In this document: piece after piece, positions 43,252-54,644 of the stretch | How positions within the stretch are numbered: the stretch's first letter is position 1 | How the letters are laid out: the number at the start of each line of letters is the position of its first letter | Assembly (NCBI GenBank): GCA_902771785.1 | Contig: CACXYH010000027.1 | Coordinates: 1-64,000 of the forward strand | Length of the DNA: 64,000 bases | Source of the DNA: an uncultured Prevotellaceae bacterium | GTDB taxonomy: Bacteria > Bacteroidota > Bacteroidia > Bacteroidales > Bacteroidaceae | Direction: 5' to 3' | Position numbers and translations under genes: made by a program | The notes under the pieces: model-generated | Seen by the model: only the letters and a program-made list of their open reading frames with translations | Told to the model about the DNA's origin: nothing | The model's database searches: none

Positions 43252-44313
43252 TTAGTCGGCCGACTCGAACTCGCGCAGGAAGCGGGTATCGTTCTCAGAG
43301 AACATGCGCAGGTCGCTGACGCGATACTTCAGGTTCGTAATGCGCTCCACACCCATACCGAAGGCGTAGCCGCTATACTTCGTCGAGTCGATGCCGCACT
43401 GCTCCAGCACGTTGGGGTCGACCATTCCGCAACCCAGAATCTCTACCCAGCCCGTGTGCTTGCAGAAGCCGCAGCCCTCGCCGCCGCAGATGAAGCACGA
43501 GATGTCCATCTCGGCCGAAGGCTCGGTGAAGGGGAAGTAAGAGGGGCGCAGACGAATCTTCGTGTCGGCACCGAACATCTCGCGGGCAAACGAGAGCAGC
43601 ACCTGCTTCAGGTCGGTAAACGACACGTTCTTGTCGATATACAGACCCTCCACCTGGTGGAAGAAGCAGTGGGCGCGGGCCGTAATGGCCTCGTTGCGAA
43701 AGACGCGACCCGGGCAGATCACGCGGATAGGTTCCGTCAGCTCGCCGTTCTCAGTGTGCATGTGCTCCATCACGCGGGCCTGCACGCTCGACGTATGGGA
43801 GCGCAGCAGAATGTTCTTCGTCACGTCGCCCAGCCGGCTCTGCTCCACGAAGAAGGTGTCCTGCATATCGCGGGCGGGGTGGTCGGCAGCAAAGTTCATC
43901 TTCGTAAACACGTGCAGGTCGTCCTCCACCTCGGGGCCGTCGGCCAGCACGAAGCCCATACGCGAGAAGATGTCGATAATCTCGTTGGTCACGATGGTCA
44001 GCGGATGGCGCGTGCCCAGGGTGATGGGGTAAGGCGTGCGCGTCAGGTCGAGCGTCTCGTCGCCCGTCTCCTGCGTCTGGCACTCCTCGCGCAGCTGGTT
44101 GATGCGCTCCGTAGCCAGCGTCTTCAGCTCGTTGATCTTCATGCCGACGGTCTTCTTCTCGTCGGCAGCCACGTTGCGGAAATCGTTCATCAGGGCGGTA
44201 ATCTCGCCCTTCTTGCTGAGATATTTCAGTCTGAGTTGTTCTACCTCTTCGGCATTCTTGGCCGAGAGTGTCTGCACTTCTTTCAGCAGTTCGTCTATCT
44301 TATCAAGTATCAT
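43252..44313 (-). CDS. pheS: phenylalanine--tRNA ligase alpha subunit
   Basis: The catalytic subunit of cytoplasmic phenylalanyl-tRNA synthetase, working as a heterotetramer with PheT (not in this window). The 353 residues have an N-terminal coiled coil (~1-85), then the class II core with FRNEAITARAHCFFHQVEGL, RLRPSYFPFTEPSAEMD, and motif 3 GYAFGMGVERITNLKY. ATG 44313 (MILDKIDEL) is chosen over 44355 because the coiled coil begins there. The -7 box at 44344-44351 would lie inside the longer version. Confidence 0.95.
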   Translation of the reverse strand: MILDKIDELLKEVQTLSAKNAEEVEQLRLKYLSKKGEITALMNDFRNVAADEKKTVGMKINELKTLATERINQLREECQTQETGDETLDLTRTPYPITLGTRHPLTIVTNEIIDIFSRMGFVLADGPEVEDDLHVFTKMNFAADHPARDMQDTFFVEQSRLGDVTKNILLRSHTSSVQARVMEHMHTENGELTEPIRVICPGRVFRNEAITARAHCFFHQVEGLYIDKNVSFTDLKQVLLSFAREMFGADTKIRLRPSYFPFTEPSAEMDISCFICGGEGCGFCKHTGWVEILGCGMVDPNVLEQCGIDSTKYSGYAFGMGVERITNLKYRVSDLRMFSENDTRFLREFESAD

Positions 44314-44343
44314 ACTTATAAATGTAATTGCAATTTTCGGCTG

Positions 44344-44351
44344 CAAAGGTA
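44344..44351 (-). promoter_or_regulatory. -7 box of the pheS-MFS operon
   Basis: TACCTTTG on the minus strand, about 30 bases ahead of ATG 44313. Confidence 0.7.
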
Positions 44352-44426
44352 ACACTTTTCAACGAAAAACAAGCATAGAAACGCGTAGTTTTTACATTTT
44401 TATTTTGTATTTTGATTACTTCTTCG

Positions 44427-44434
44427 TAACTTTG
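44427..44434 (+). promoter_or_regulatory. -7 box of the ABC-F gene
   Basis: TAACTTTG, 26 bases ahead of ATG 44461, divergent from the pheS promoter. Confidence 0.7.
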
Positions 44435-44460
44435 CAGCCCGATTTACTGGTAAACAAAGA

Positions 44461-46404
<1,944 letters not shown>

Positions 46405-46425
46405 TATATTTATATATAAAAAAGT

Positions 46426-48462
46426 ATGAAGATCAAAACAATGATTACCGCTGCTACAATGGCCACACTCGTGGGCTGCAACAGCAACACGAAACTCAGT
46501 TCGGGTATTGAACTGAGCAATCTCGACACTACCGCCACCGCCGGCAACGACTTCTACCAGTTTGCCTGCGGCGGATGGATGGAGAAGAACCCCCTGCCTG
46601 CTGCCTACTCGCGCTACGGCTCCTTCGACGTGCTGCACGAGGAGAACAACAAACGCGTGAACGGCATCCTCGACGAACTGCTGAAAGGCACCTACAAAAA
46701 GGGAACTATCGAGCAGAAGCTGAGCGACCTCTACAAGCTGGCTATGGACTCCGTGAAGCGCGAGCAGGACGGAGTGGCACCCGCTATGGGCATCATCAAG
46801 CGTATGGAAGCCGCACAGACCGTAGAAGAGCTCTTTGCCATTCAGCTGGAGCTGGCCGCCTACGGCGACTCTGAATTCTTCGGAGCCTATCTCGGCGCCG
46901 ACGAGAAGGACGCCAAGAACAACATCCTGAGCATCTATCAGGGCGGACTCACACTCGGACAGAAGGACTACTACCTGGAGAACGACCCCGCTACGGCCAA
47001 CATTCGTGAGGAGTACAAGAAGCACATCGTGCGCATGTTCAAGCTCTACGGCTTCGACGAGCAGGCCGCTACGGCCAAGATGAACAACATCATGAAGGTG
47101 GAAATGGCGCTGGCCAAAGTGTCGCGCTCAAGGACCGAGCTGCGCGACCCGCAGCGCAACTACAACAAGACCACGCTGAAGGAGTTCGACACACAGTACC
47201 CCCACCTGCAGCTGGAGAAGGTGATGAACGCACGAGGCATCAAGAGCGAGCACCTACAGAGCCTGGTGGTAGGACAGCCTGAGTTCCTCGAGGGCGCCGA
47301 TAAGCTGGTGGCCGCTATCACCCCCGCCGAATATCGCGACTATATGGAATGGGGCATCGTGATGGACTCGGCCGACAAGCTGAGCGACGAAGTGCAGAAG
47401 GCCAACTTCGAGTTCTTCGGCAAAGTGATGTCGGGACGTAAGGAAGACCATCCCCTCTGGCGCAGAGCTACCCAACAGCTGCAAGGCGTAATGGGCGAAG
47501 CACTCGGACAAATCTACGTGAAGAAATACTTCCCCGCCGAAGCCAAAGAGCGTATGGTGAAGCTGGTTGGAAACCTGCAGACGGCACTCGCCGAGCGCAT
47601 CAAGGCTCAGGACTGGATGAGCGACTCGACCAAGCAGAACGCTCTCGACAAGCTGGCCACCTTCTACGTGAAAGTGGGCTATCCCGACAAGTGGACCGAC
47701 ATCTCGGCCCTCAACATCGACCCCAGCAAGAGCTTCTATGAGAACATGACCGAGTGCAGCCGCTTCTGGAACGAGTGGAACATCGACCACAAAGCCGGCA
47801 AACCCGTCGACCGCGACGACTGGCACATGAATCCCCAGACGGTGAACGCATACTATAACCCCACCACCAACGAAATCTGCTTCCCCGCAGGCATCCTGCA
47901 GCCCCCCTTCTTCGACCTGACGGCCGACGACGCCTTCAACTACGGAGCTATCGGCGTGGTCATCGGACACGAGATGACGCACGGATTCGACGATCAGGGA
48001 CGACAGTTCGACAAGGACGGAAACATGCACGACTGGTGGACCGAACAGGACGCACAGAACTTCAAGGATCGCACGGACAAGTATGCCGACTTCTTCTCGG
48101 CCATCAAGGTGCTGCCCGACCTGAACGCCAACGGACGACTGACGCTGGGCGAGAACCTGGCTGATCACGGTGGTCTGCAGGTGGCCTTCACCGCCTATCA
48201 GAACGCCACGAAGGACAATCCGCTGCCCGACATCGACGGATTTACGCCCGAACAGCGCTTCTTCCTCGCCTACGCAGGAGTATGGGCTGGCAACATCACC
48301 AACGAGGAAATCCGCAACCGCACCAAGAGCGACCCTCACGCACTGGGACGCTGGCGCGTGAACGGAGCACTGCCCCACATCGATGCTTGGTATGAAGCAT
48401 TCGGCATTACAGAGTCTGACTCAATGTATATTCCGAAGGAGCAACGCCTGCCTCTCTGGTAA
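46426..48462 (+). CDS. M13-family metallopeptidase lipoprotein (PepO/neprilysin type)
   Basis: A 678-residue zinc endopeptidase of the neprilysin family. The lipobox-type signal MKIKTMITAATMATLVGC predicts a lipoprotein anchored outside the cytoplasm. The catalytic HExxH is in VIGHEMTHGFDDQG (about residue 514-518), the third zinc ligand in GENLADHGGLQVAF, and the substrate-binding N-A-Y in VNAYYNPTTNEICFPAG. The C terminus ends RLPLW, as usual for the family (LW ending). Members cut short peptides. It follows the ABC-F gene closely and a strong terminator follows it. Confidence 0.93.
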   Translation: MKIKTMITAATMATLVGCNSNTKLSSGIELSNLDTTATAGNDFYQFACGGWMEKNPLPAAYSRYGSFDVLHEENNKRVNGILDELLKGTYKKGTIEQKLSDLYKLAMDSVKREQDGVAPAMGIIKRMEAAQTVEELFAIQLELAAYGDSEFFGAYLGADEKDAKNNILSIYQGGLTLGQKDYYLENDPATANIREEYKKHIVRMFKLYGFDEQAATAKMNNIMKVEMALAKVSRSRTELRDPQRNYNKTTLKEFDTQYPHLQLEKVMNARGIKSEHLQSLVVGQPEFLEGADKLVAAITPAEYRDYMEWGIVMDSADKLSDEVQKANFEFFGKVMSGRKEDHPLWRRATQQLQGVMGEALGQIYVKKYFPAEAKERMVKLVGNLQTALAERIKAQDWMSDSTKQNALDKLATFYVKVGYPDKWTDISALNIDPSKSFYENMTECSRFWNEWNIDHKAGKPVDRDDWHMNPQTVNAYYNPTTNEICFPAGILQPPFFDLTADDAFNYGAIGVVIGHEMTHGFDDQGRQFDKDGNMHDWWTEQDAQNFKDRTDKYADFFSAIKVLPDLNANGRLTLGENLADHGGLQVAFTAYQNATKDNPLPDIDGFTPEQRFFLAYAGVWAGNITNEEIRNRTKSDPHALGRWRVNGALPHIDAWYEAFGITESDSMYIPKEQRLPLW

Positions 48463-48483
48463 AGATTTTTAGTTAATAACCGC

Positions 48484-48536
48484 AAAAATGGGAAAAATGT
48501 AAGGTCGACCTTGCACTTTTTCCCATTTTTCTTTTG
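48484..48536 (+). terminator. terminator of the ABC-F-M13 operon
   Basis: AAAAATGGGAAAAATG forms a long stem with CACTTTTTCCCATTTTT around GGTCGACC, then CTTTT follows. Confidence 0.85.
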
Positions 48537-48555
48537 TTATTTGCAAAAAAACGAT

Positions 48556-48563
48556 TACCTTTG
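48556..48563 (+). promoter_or_regulatory. -7 box of ppdK
   Basis: TACCTTTG, 49 bases ahead of ATG 48613. Confidence 0.7.
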
Positions 48564-48612
48564 CCCGAAGACTAAATAATTTCAATTGTTAATCGTATTA
48601 TAAAACAAACTT

Positions 48613-51333
48613 ATGAGTCAAAAAAGAGTTTACCTCTTCGGTAACGGTAAAGCCGAAGGTAATGCAAAAATGCGTGAGGAACTCGGTGGTAAGGGCGCAA
48701 ACCTTGCTGAGATGAACCTGATTGGGGTTCCCGTTCCTCCAGGTTTCACTATCACTACAGACTGCTGCAACGAGTACTATCAGGTAGGACAGCAGAAAAT
48801 CATGGAGTTGCTCAACGACGACGTGATGGCAGCCGTGAAGCACATCGAGGTGCTGATGAACTCGAAGTTCGGCGATAAGGAGAACCCCCTGCTCGTCTCT
48901 GTACGTTCGGGTGCACGTGCTTCTATGCCCGGCATGATGGACACCATCCTGAACCTGGGTCTGAACGACGAGGTAGCTGAGGGTATGGTGAAGAAGACCA
49001 ACAACCCCCACTTCGTCTACGACTCTTATCGCCGCTTCGTGCAGATGTACGGCGACGTGGTGCTCGAGATGAAGCCCGTCAACAAAACCGATATCGACCC
49101 GTTTGAGGAAATCATTGAGAAGGTGAAGGCTGAGCGCGGCGTGAAGCTCGACAAGGACCTGAGCGTCGACGAGCTGAAGAAGCTGGTGAAGCTGTTCAAG
49201 GAAGCTATCAAGGAGCGCACCGGTAAGGACTTCCCCAACGATCCTATCGAGCAGCTCTGGGGTGCTATCTGCGCCGTGTTCCGCAGCTGGATGAACGAGC
49301 GTGCCATCCTCTATCGTAAGATGGAAGGTATTCCCGATGAGTGGGGAACGGCTGTCAGCGTGATGGCTATGGTATTCGGCAACATGGGCGACACCTCTGC
49401 TACGGGCGTATGCTTCAGCCGCGACGCCGCCAATGGTGAGAACCTCTTCAACGGTGAGTATCTGGTCAACGCACAGGGTGAGGACGTTGTGGCCGGTATC
49501 CGTACCCCGCAGCAAATCACGAAGATTGGTTCGCAGCGCTGGGCTGAGCGCGCTGGCATCAGCGAGGCTGAGCGCGTAGCCAAGTATCCCTCTATGGAGG
49601 AAGCAATGCCTGAGATTTACGCTCAGCTGAACGGCATCCAGGAGAAGCTCGAGGAGCACTATCGCGATATGCAGGATATGGAGTTCACCGTACAGGAAGG
49701 CAAGCTCTGGTTCCTCCAGACGCGTAACGGTAAGCGCACAGGTGCCGCAATGGTGAAGATTGCCATTGACCTGCTGCACGAGGGTAAGATCGACGAGAAG
49801 ACCGCCATCATGCGCTGCGAGCCCCAGAAGCTCGACGAGCTGCTGCACCCCGTATTCGACAAGAAGGCCCTCACACAGGCTAAGGTCATTGCACAGGGTC
49901 TGCCCGCAAGCCCCGGTGCCGGATGTGGTCAGATTGTGTTCCACGCTGACGACGCTCAGGCTTGGCACGCTGACGGTCACAAGGTGGTGCTCGTCCGTAT
50001 CGAGACCTCGCCCGAAGACCTCGCTGGTATGTCGGCTGCTGAAGGCATCCTCACCGCTCGTGGCGGTATGACCTCTCACGCTGCTGTGGTTGCCCGCGGT
50101 ATGGGTAAGTGCTGCGTATCGGGCGTAGGCTCGCTCAACGTCGACTACAAGGCTAAGACCGTTGAGATTGACGGCGTAACCTATAAGGAAGGCGACTATA
50201 TCTCTATCAATGGTACAACCGGTCAGGTATATGCTGGCGAAGTGCCCACGAAGGCTGCTGAACTCAGCGGAGACTTCAAGGAGCTCATGGACCTCTGCGA
50301 CAAGTACACCAAGCTGCAGGTTCGCACCAATGCCGACACGCCTCGCGACGCTCAGCTGGCTCGCAGCTTCGGCGCCAAGGGTATCGGTCTGACACGTACC
50401 GAGCACATGTTCTTCGAGGACAAGAAGATTGTCGCTATGCGCGAGATGATCTTGGCCGACAGCGTAGCCGGACGTGAGAAGGCTCTGGCTAAGCTCCTAC
50501 CCTACCAGAAGGCCGACTTCAAGGGAATCCTCGAAGCAATGGACGGACTGCCCGTGAACATCCGCCTGCTCGACCCGCCCCTCCACGAGTTCGTTCCCCA
50601 CGATCTGGCTGGTCAGGAGACGATGGCCAAAGAGATGGGTGTATCGCTCGAGGAAATCAAGCGTCGCGTAGACTCACTCGCTGAGAACAACCCGATGCTG
50701 GGTCATCGTGGCTGCCGTCTGGGCATCACCTTCCCCGAAATCACGGCTATGCAGACACGCGCCATCCTGGGTGCTGCTTGCGAGCTGAAGAAGGAAGGCA
50801 AAGACCCGAAGCCCGAAATCATGGTTCCGCTGATTGGTACGCTCTACGAGCTGAAGCAGCAGAAGGAGGTGATTCTGTCTACCGCTAAGGAGGTATTCGC
50901 TGCCGAGGGTATCGAGGTTGAGTTCGAGATTGGCACGATGATTGAGATTCCTCGTGCTGCTCTGACCGCCGACCGCATTGCTACCGAAGCACAGTACTTC
51001 TCGTTCGGTACCAACGACCTGACGCAGATGACCTTCGGCTACAGCCGCGACGATATCGCCAGCTTCCTGCCTGTATACCTCGACAAGAAGATTCTGAAGG
51101 TCGACCCGTTCCAGGTACTCGACCAGAAGGGTGTCGGCAAGCTCATCAAGTATGCCGTGAAGAGCGGTCGCGAAGTTCGTCCCGACCTCCGCTGCGGTAT
51201 CTGCGGTGAGCACGGTGGTGAGCCCAGCTCCGTGAAGTTCTGTGCCAAGATCGGCATGAACTACGCCAGCTGCTCTCCCTTCCGCGTTCCCATCGCCCGC
51301 CTTGCCGCCGCGCAGGCAGCGGTCGAGGAATAA
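48613..51333 (+). CDS. ppdK: pyruvate, phosphate dikinase
   Basis: A 906-residue cytoplasmic enzyme interconverting pyruvate, ATP and phosphate with phosphoenolpyruvate, AMP and diphosphate. The N-terminal ATP-grasp domain starts KGANLAEMNLIGVPVPPGFT. The phosphohistidine domain has GGMTSHAAVVARGMGK (near residue 485-500), and the C-terminal PEP-binding barrel has LTRTEHMFFE, GTNDLTQMTFGYSRDD and the CGICGEHGG motif. Length is standard. Codon use is strongly biased, as expected of a highly expressed host gene. It is the last clear host gene before the mobile element. Confidence 0.97.
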   Translation: MSQKRVYLFGNGKAEGNAKMREELGGKGANLAEMNLIGVPVPPGFTITTDCCNEYYQVGQQKIMELLNDDVMAAVKHIEVLMNSKFGDKENPLLVSVRSGARASMPGMMDTILNLGLNDEVAEGMVKKTNNPHFVYDSYRRFVQMYGDVVLEMKPVNKTDIDPFEEIIEKVKAERGVKLDKDLSVDELKKLVKLFKEAIKERTGKDFPNDPIEQLWGAICAVFRSWMNERAILYRKMEGIPDEWGTAVSVMAMVFGNMGDTSATGVCFSRDAANGENLFNGEYLVNAQGEDVVAGIRTPQQITKIGSQRWAERAGISEAERVAKYPSMEEAMPEIYAQLNGIQEKLEEHYRDMQDMEFTVQEGKLWFLQTRNGKRTGAAMVKIAIDLLHEGKIDEKTAIMRCEPQKLDELLHPVFDKKALTQAKVIAQGLPASPGAGCGQIVFHADDAQAWHADGHKVVLVRIETSPEDLAGMSAAEGILTARGGMTSHAAVVARGMGKCCVSGVGSLNVDYKAKTVEIDGVTYKEGDYISINGTTGQVYAGEVPTKAAELSGDFKELMDLCDKYTKLQVRTNADTPRDAQLARSFGAKGIGLTRTEHMFFEDKKIVAMREMILADSVAGREKALAKLLPYQKADFKGILEAMDGLPVNIRLLDPPLHEFVPHDLAGQETMAKEMGVSLEEIKRRVDSLAENNPMLGHRGCRLGITFPEITAMQTRAILGAACELKKEGKDPKPEIMVPLIGTLYELKQQKEVILSTAKEVFAAEGIEVEFEIGTMIEIPRAALTADRIATEAQYFSFGTNDLTQMTFGYSRDDIASFLPVYLDKKILKVDPFQVLDQKGVGKLIKYAVKSGREVRPDLRCGICGEHGGEPSSVKFCAKIGMNYASCSPFRVPIARLAAAQAAVEE

Positions 51334-51361
51334 TCGAAAGATGCTGAAAATCAGTTACATA

Positions 51362-51404
51362 AAGGGCAAGTATCTGGGAAACAGGTACTTGCCCTTAATT
51401 TTTT
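51362..51404 (+). terminator. terminator of ppdK
   Basis: AAGGGCAAGTA (51362-51372) pairs perfectly with TACTTGCCCTT (51386-51396), followed by AATTTTTTG. Confidence 0.9.
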
Positions 51405-51456
51405 GTGCATGTTCTGCACGTTCTAAATGCAGAATAAGATGCCGAAAACGGGGCAA

Positions 51457-51520
51457 ATGTTTCCCAAAAATCAGGGGTATGTTTCCCAAAAATCAGTGCC
51501 TGTTTTCCAAAAACAATCGG
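51457..51520 (+). repeat. three 22-bp iterons beside the integrase gene
   Basis: ATGTTTCCCAAAAATCAG occurs at 51457-51474 and 51479-51496. A degenerate copy (TGTTTTCCAAAAACAATCGG) is at 51501-51520. Spacing is 22 bases start to start. Just before them TTCTGCA (51412-51418) and TGCAGAA (51428-51434) are inverted. They lie in the gene-free stretch 51334-51638 and could be integrase arm sites or part of the attachment region. Confidence 0.6.
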
Positions 51521-51638
51521 GTGCTTGAGTTTTCAAACAAAACTGGAACTCGTTTTGGGTAGTCTCTTAAACGTCACATTGGCACGATGTAGATTAAGAA
51601 TTAATGCACAAAATAATATGTACTAATAATTTTCAGTT

Positions 51639-53102
51639 ATGGCAACATTAAAAGCAATCGTCAAATCAAGAGCAAAAAACGGAATGTACCCTGTTTACAT
51701 CCGTATTACTCAAAACAGACAGTTCTCCTACGTGAGGACATCATGGATGGTCAATGACAAAGGACTCAGTGATGACAAGAAAGACATCATTGACCCTTAT
51801 GTTATCCAACAGACGTCTCTCATGATTAGTGATTACTACAACAAACTTAATCTCTCAGATACTTCAGCGTGGTCATCAAGTGAGATAATGAACTATCTTT
51901 TGGAGTTTGGCAAGGATCTTTCATTTTCAGAATATACAAGAAATCATATAGAGAAGATGAAAGCCAGAGGACAGGAACGTACATCACGTAACTATAAATG
52001 GGCACTCCAGCATTTGGAACGTTTTGCTGGAACAGACGACCTAATGTTCTCGCGTCTCACTTCATCTTTTCTTAACCGATGGATAGAAAGTCTTTCTGTG
52101 ACCAATCGTTGCAAGGAACAATACCCTGTTTGTATTCGTGAGGTGTTTAAGGCTGCTATGAAGGAATACAATGATGAGGAACTTGGCATTATCAAAATCA
52201 AGAATCCTTGGGGCAAAATTGTTATTCCAAAGGCTGACATACCTGAGAAGCGTGCTATTTCTGCAAGCATGTTACGTAAGTTCTTTAACGTCGTACCAGA
52301 CAGAAGTAGATTCACCCATCCTCTTATGGAACTTGGACAGGATGTAGCTTTAATCTCATTCTGTATGTGCGGTCTAAATGCAGTGGATATTTTCAATGCT
52401 GAGAAAGGGCAATATGTTGATGGCATATTCCACTATGAGCGTCGTAAAACAAGAAACTCTCGTTCAGATAAAGGTTATTTTGAAGTGCGTGTGCCTGAGT
52501 TCTTAAAACCAACATTTGAAAAGTATCTTTCTAAGAATGTTGATTCTCCATGGCTTTTCGAATTCCATGAACGTTTGTCAACTTCCGACTCTTTCTGTGC
52601 TAACGTGAATATTGGCATTAAGCAGATATGGGAAAAGGTGGATCCAAATTATAAGGAATCGTTATATGCATTCCGGCATAGTTGGGCAACCATAGCTCAA
52701 AATGAATGCGGTGCGTCTTTGGCTGAGGTCGATTTTGGATTGAACCATTCCATGAACAGGATGGCAAGAGTATATGTAAAAATTGATTATTCACCAGCAT
52801 GGACTCTTAATGAGAAAGTTATTGATTTCATTTTCTTCTCAGACAAGGAGTCAAGAGAAAAGTCTCGAGAGAAAAGCAAGACATTCGAGAGGATTTCCAA
52901 ATACAACAATGTTCGAGCTGAGGCATATGTAATGGGCAAAAAACTCTGTGCTCTCGAAGATACAGGTTTCTCAAATGTTGACCAGATAATGGATAAGCTT
53001 GTGACTCTACTCCCTAAAAAGGTGAGAAATACAAGAGTTCAGTTCAAAATAACCAATGTTGACAAGAACCTCACTCAGATGTATCAGCGTCTGGTGCCAT
53101 AG
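51639..53102 (+). CDS. tyrosine-type site-specific recombinase (integrase)
   Basis: A 487-residue integrase of the Bacteroidales conjugative-element type. The N-terminal arm-binding region starts MATLKAIVKSRAKNGMYPVY. A SAM-like core-binding domain spans residues ~95-190, and the catalytic domain ~210-395. The C-terminal motifs are clear: RHSWATIAQNE, LNHSM, and the catalytic tyrosine in YVKIDY. The first catalytic arginine site reads CGLNAVD, without the canonical Arg, a form common among Bacteroidetes integrases of this group. About 90 extra residues follow the tyrosine. It would catalyse integration and excision of the element. Confidence 0.9.
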   Translation: MATLKAIVKSRAKNGMYPVYIRITQNRQFSYVRTSWMVNDKGLSDDKKDIIDPYVIQQTSLMISDYYNKLNLSDTSAWSSSEIMNYLLEFGKDLSFSEYTRNHIEKMKARGQERTSRNYKWALQHLERFAGTDDLMFSRLTSSFLNRWIESLSVTNRCKEQYPVCIREVFKAAMKEYNDEELGIIKIKNPWGKIVIPKADIPEKRAISASMLRKFFNVVPDRSRFTHPLMELGQDVALISFCMCGLNAVDIFNAEKGQYVDGIFHYERRKTRNSRSDKGYFEVRVPEFLKPTFEKYLSKNVDSPWLFEFHERLSTSDSFCANVNIGIKQIWEKVDPNYKESLYAFRHSWATIAQNECGASLAEVDFGLNHSMNRMARVYVKIDYSPAWTLNEKVIDFIFFSDKESREKSREKSKTFERISKYNNVRAEAYVMGKKLCALEDTGFSNVDQIMDKLVTLLPKKVRNTRVQFKITNVDKNLTQMYQRLVP

Positions 53103-53172
53103 TATTTTCTTTTTACCGATAAAAAAACTCAGATATAGCCTTGTGCCATATCTGAGTTTCTTCGTTTATTGT

Positions 53173-53460
53173 TTATTTACCCAGAAGATAGTTTTGCTGA
53201 ATGCTTGCTAACTTCTGTAAGTCAATAAGCCTGTATCGCTTCTTGCCTGGTGATATTCTGACTGGCTCTAAGTTACCACTTCTCACCCATCTTTCAACAT
53301 CAGCTCTACCAAATAACTTGTAAGCCTGAGCTTGACTTATCTCCAGTTGACCTTTTTCGACTTGATGTATTCTTAATGCAACTTTTGTTGCCAGCATATC
53401 AACGAACTGTTCAAATGTGACAGTCTTATCTGAAAATTGAAGTGTTGTATTATCGTCCAT
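53173..53460 (-). CDS. small helix-turn-helix protein
   Basis: A 95-residue DNA-binding protein. After a helical N terminus (VTFEQFVDMLATKVALRI) comes a MerR/excisionase-like helix-turn-helix: EISQAQAYKLFGRADVERWV, then GNLEPVRISPGKKRYRLIDL. Proteins of this type regulate excision or partner the integrase in Bacteroidales elements. It is convergent with the integrase gene and has its own promoter at 53523-53530. Confidence 0.75.
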   Translation of the reverse strand: MDDNTTLQFSDKTVTFEQFVDMLATKVALRIHQVEKGQLEISQAQAYKLFGRADVERWVRSGNLEPVRISPGKKRYRLIDLQKLASIQQNYLLGK

Positions 53461-53522
53461 ATACTTATGATTTTTTGTAAGGGCATGGAGGGACTACCCT
53501 CGTGCCAGATTCAATTCTGCCG

Positions 53523-53530
53523 CAAAGGTA
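53523..53530 (-). promoter_or_regulatory. -7 box of the small HTH gene
   Basis: TACCTTTG on the minus strand, 62 bases ahead of ATG 53460. Confidence 0.7.
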
Positions 53531-53552
53531 GCCCACAAAAACCATAAGTGTG

Positions 53553-53594
53553 CGTATAGCAGCTATATAGGATTCCGTATATAGTTGTTATATA
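53553..53594. promoter_or_regulatory. candidate operator repeats upstream of the HTH gene
   Basis: Two imperfect copies, CGTATAGCAGCTATATAGG and CGTATATAGTTGTTATATAG, lie 23 bases apart, just upstream of the minus-strand promoter. Words ATAGTTGTT and TTATATAG recur near 54645-54679 ahead of the other HTH gene. Confidence 0.4.
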
Positions 53595-53630
53595 GCCCTC
53601 CTATTTGCAGATAATAGGATTGCTTGCATT

Positions 53631-54363
53631 TTACAGACATTCTTTCAACTTCTTTATAAATACGTCACAACTGTCATAAAAGCCAATGCCATCGTCAAGG
53701 ATGTTAGAGTTTGGCTTCTTTCGAAGGTTAGCAACTCTTGCTTGCGATAATCCGCAGCGCAGTTGGCTTGCTCGTAGAGGTTCGTTGTTGACAGACGATG
53801 ATACCAGTTTGGCCACATATCTGTTGACTGTTGCCTGAAGAGGAACTTGCAGCCGACATTCAAACAGATCCCTGATGCTGTTTTCTGTCACCTCTGACTT
53901 AAAAAGACTTGTTGACCTGACGAAGTTAGTAATGAGACTTATCTGTCCATCACTGAAATGAGCCAGACACACGGGTTCTGGCTCTTCAAGATTCTTTCCT
54001 TTATTGAACAAGGCATCCATTAGAAGAAAGTCCTTCTCCTCAAAAACGTCCTTTGAGAAGAAGGCATCTACAAGGTCACGGCGTTCTTCCAGAAGCTCCT
54101 TCAGAGCAAACACATGCATGACATGAAGTCTGATGTCGGCTTCACGAATGCTTAAACATGGAAGGTGATAGTAGATGAAATCATTCACATACCGAGAATA
54201 AGATTTCTCGCCATTGAGGATTTCTGACTGGTACTGCTCATAGGCAGTACGGTAGAGCTGCCAGGATTCGTTCTCAGGTAGCTCTGTCTCAATTTTCTTG
54301 GAACAGCCTACGCGGCATGGACACAAAAAGAGAGAGGACGGAGTTGTTCTTTAACCGTTTCAT
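53631..54363 (-). pseudogene. hypothetical mobile-element protein with a one-base frameshift in an A run
   Basis: The long frame (from TTG 54326) has no ATG near its start, but an ATG at 54363 opens a second frame reading MKRLKNNSVLSLFVSMPRRL. Removing one A from the four-A run (TTTT at 54293-54296 on the plus strand) fuses it smoothly as RRLFQEIETELPENESW, giving about 243 residues. The protein is helical. The region FSDGQISLITNFVRSTSLF to LQATVNRYVAKLV resembles a conserved segment of hypothetical proteins in Bacteroidales elements, and the tail (ASQLRCGLSQARVANLRKKP) could be DNA-binding. Function unknown. A promoter lies at 54491-54498. Confidence 0.6.
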
Positions 54364-54490
54364 TTTCTTTTCGTGTTAATTAAAAATGTTACTAAAAATT
54401 GAATATATGACATACATAAGTATATCCTTTTTATCTTGTTATTTCTCTCATTGATTCTATTCTATTCATTATTTTGCTAAGAATTTGCTG

Positions 54491-54498
54491 CAAAGGTA
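54491..54498 (-). promoter_or_regulatory. -7 box for the frameshifted gene
   Basis: TACCTTTG on the minus strand, about 128 bases ahead of ATG 54363. The long leader is AT-rich. Confidence 0.6.
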
Positions 54499-54644
54499 TT
54501 TTGGCATTGTGCAGTCTATCTTCACAATGCGGATAAATCTGAATTATTGGGAATAAAAGCGTGTTTTGATATGTCGTTTTGGTATGTAGAAATGAAATAA
54601 AACCGCTAAAAAGTCAACAAATCCAAGCAAAAGAAAATAAATGA

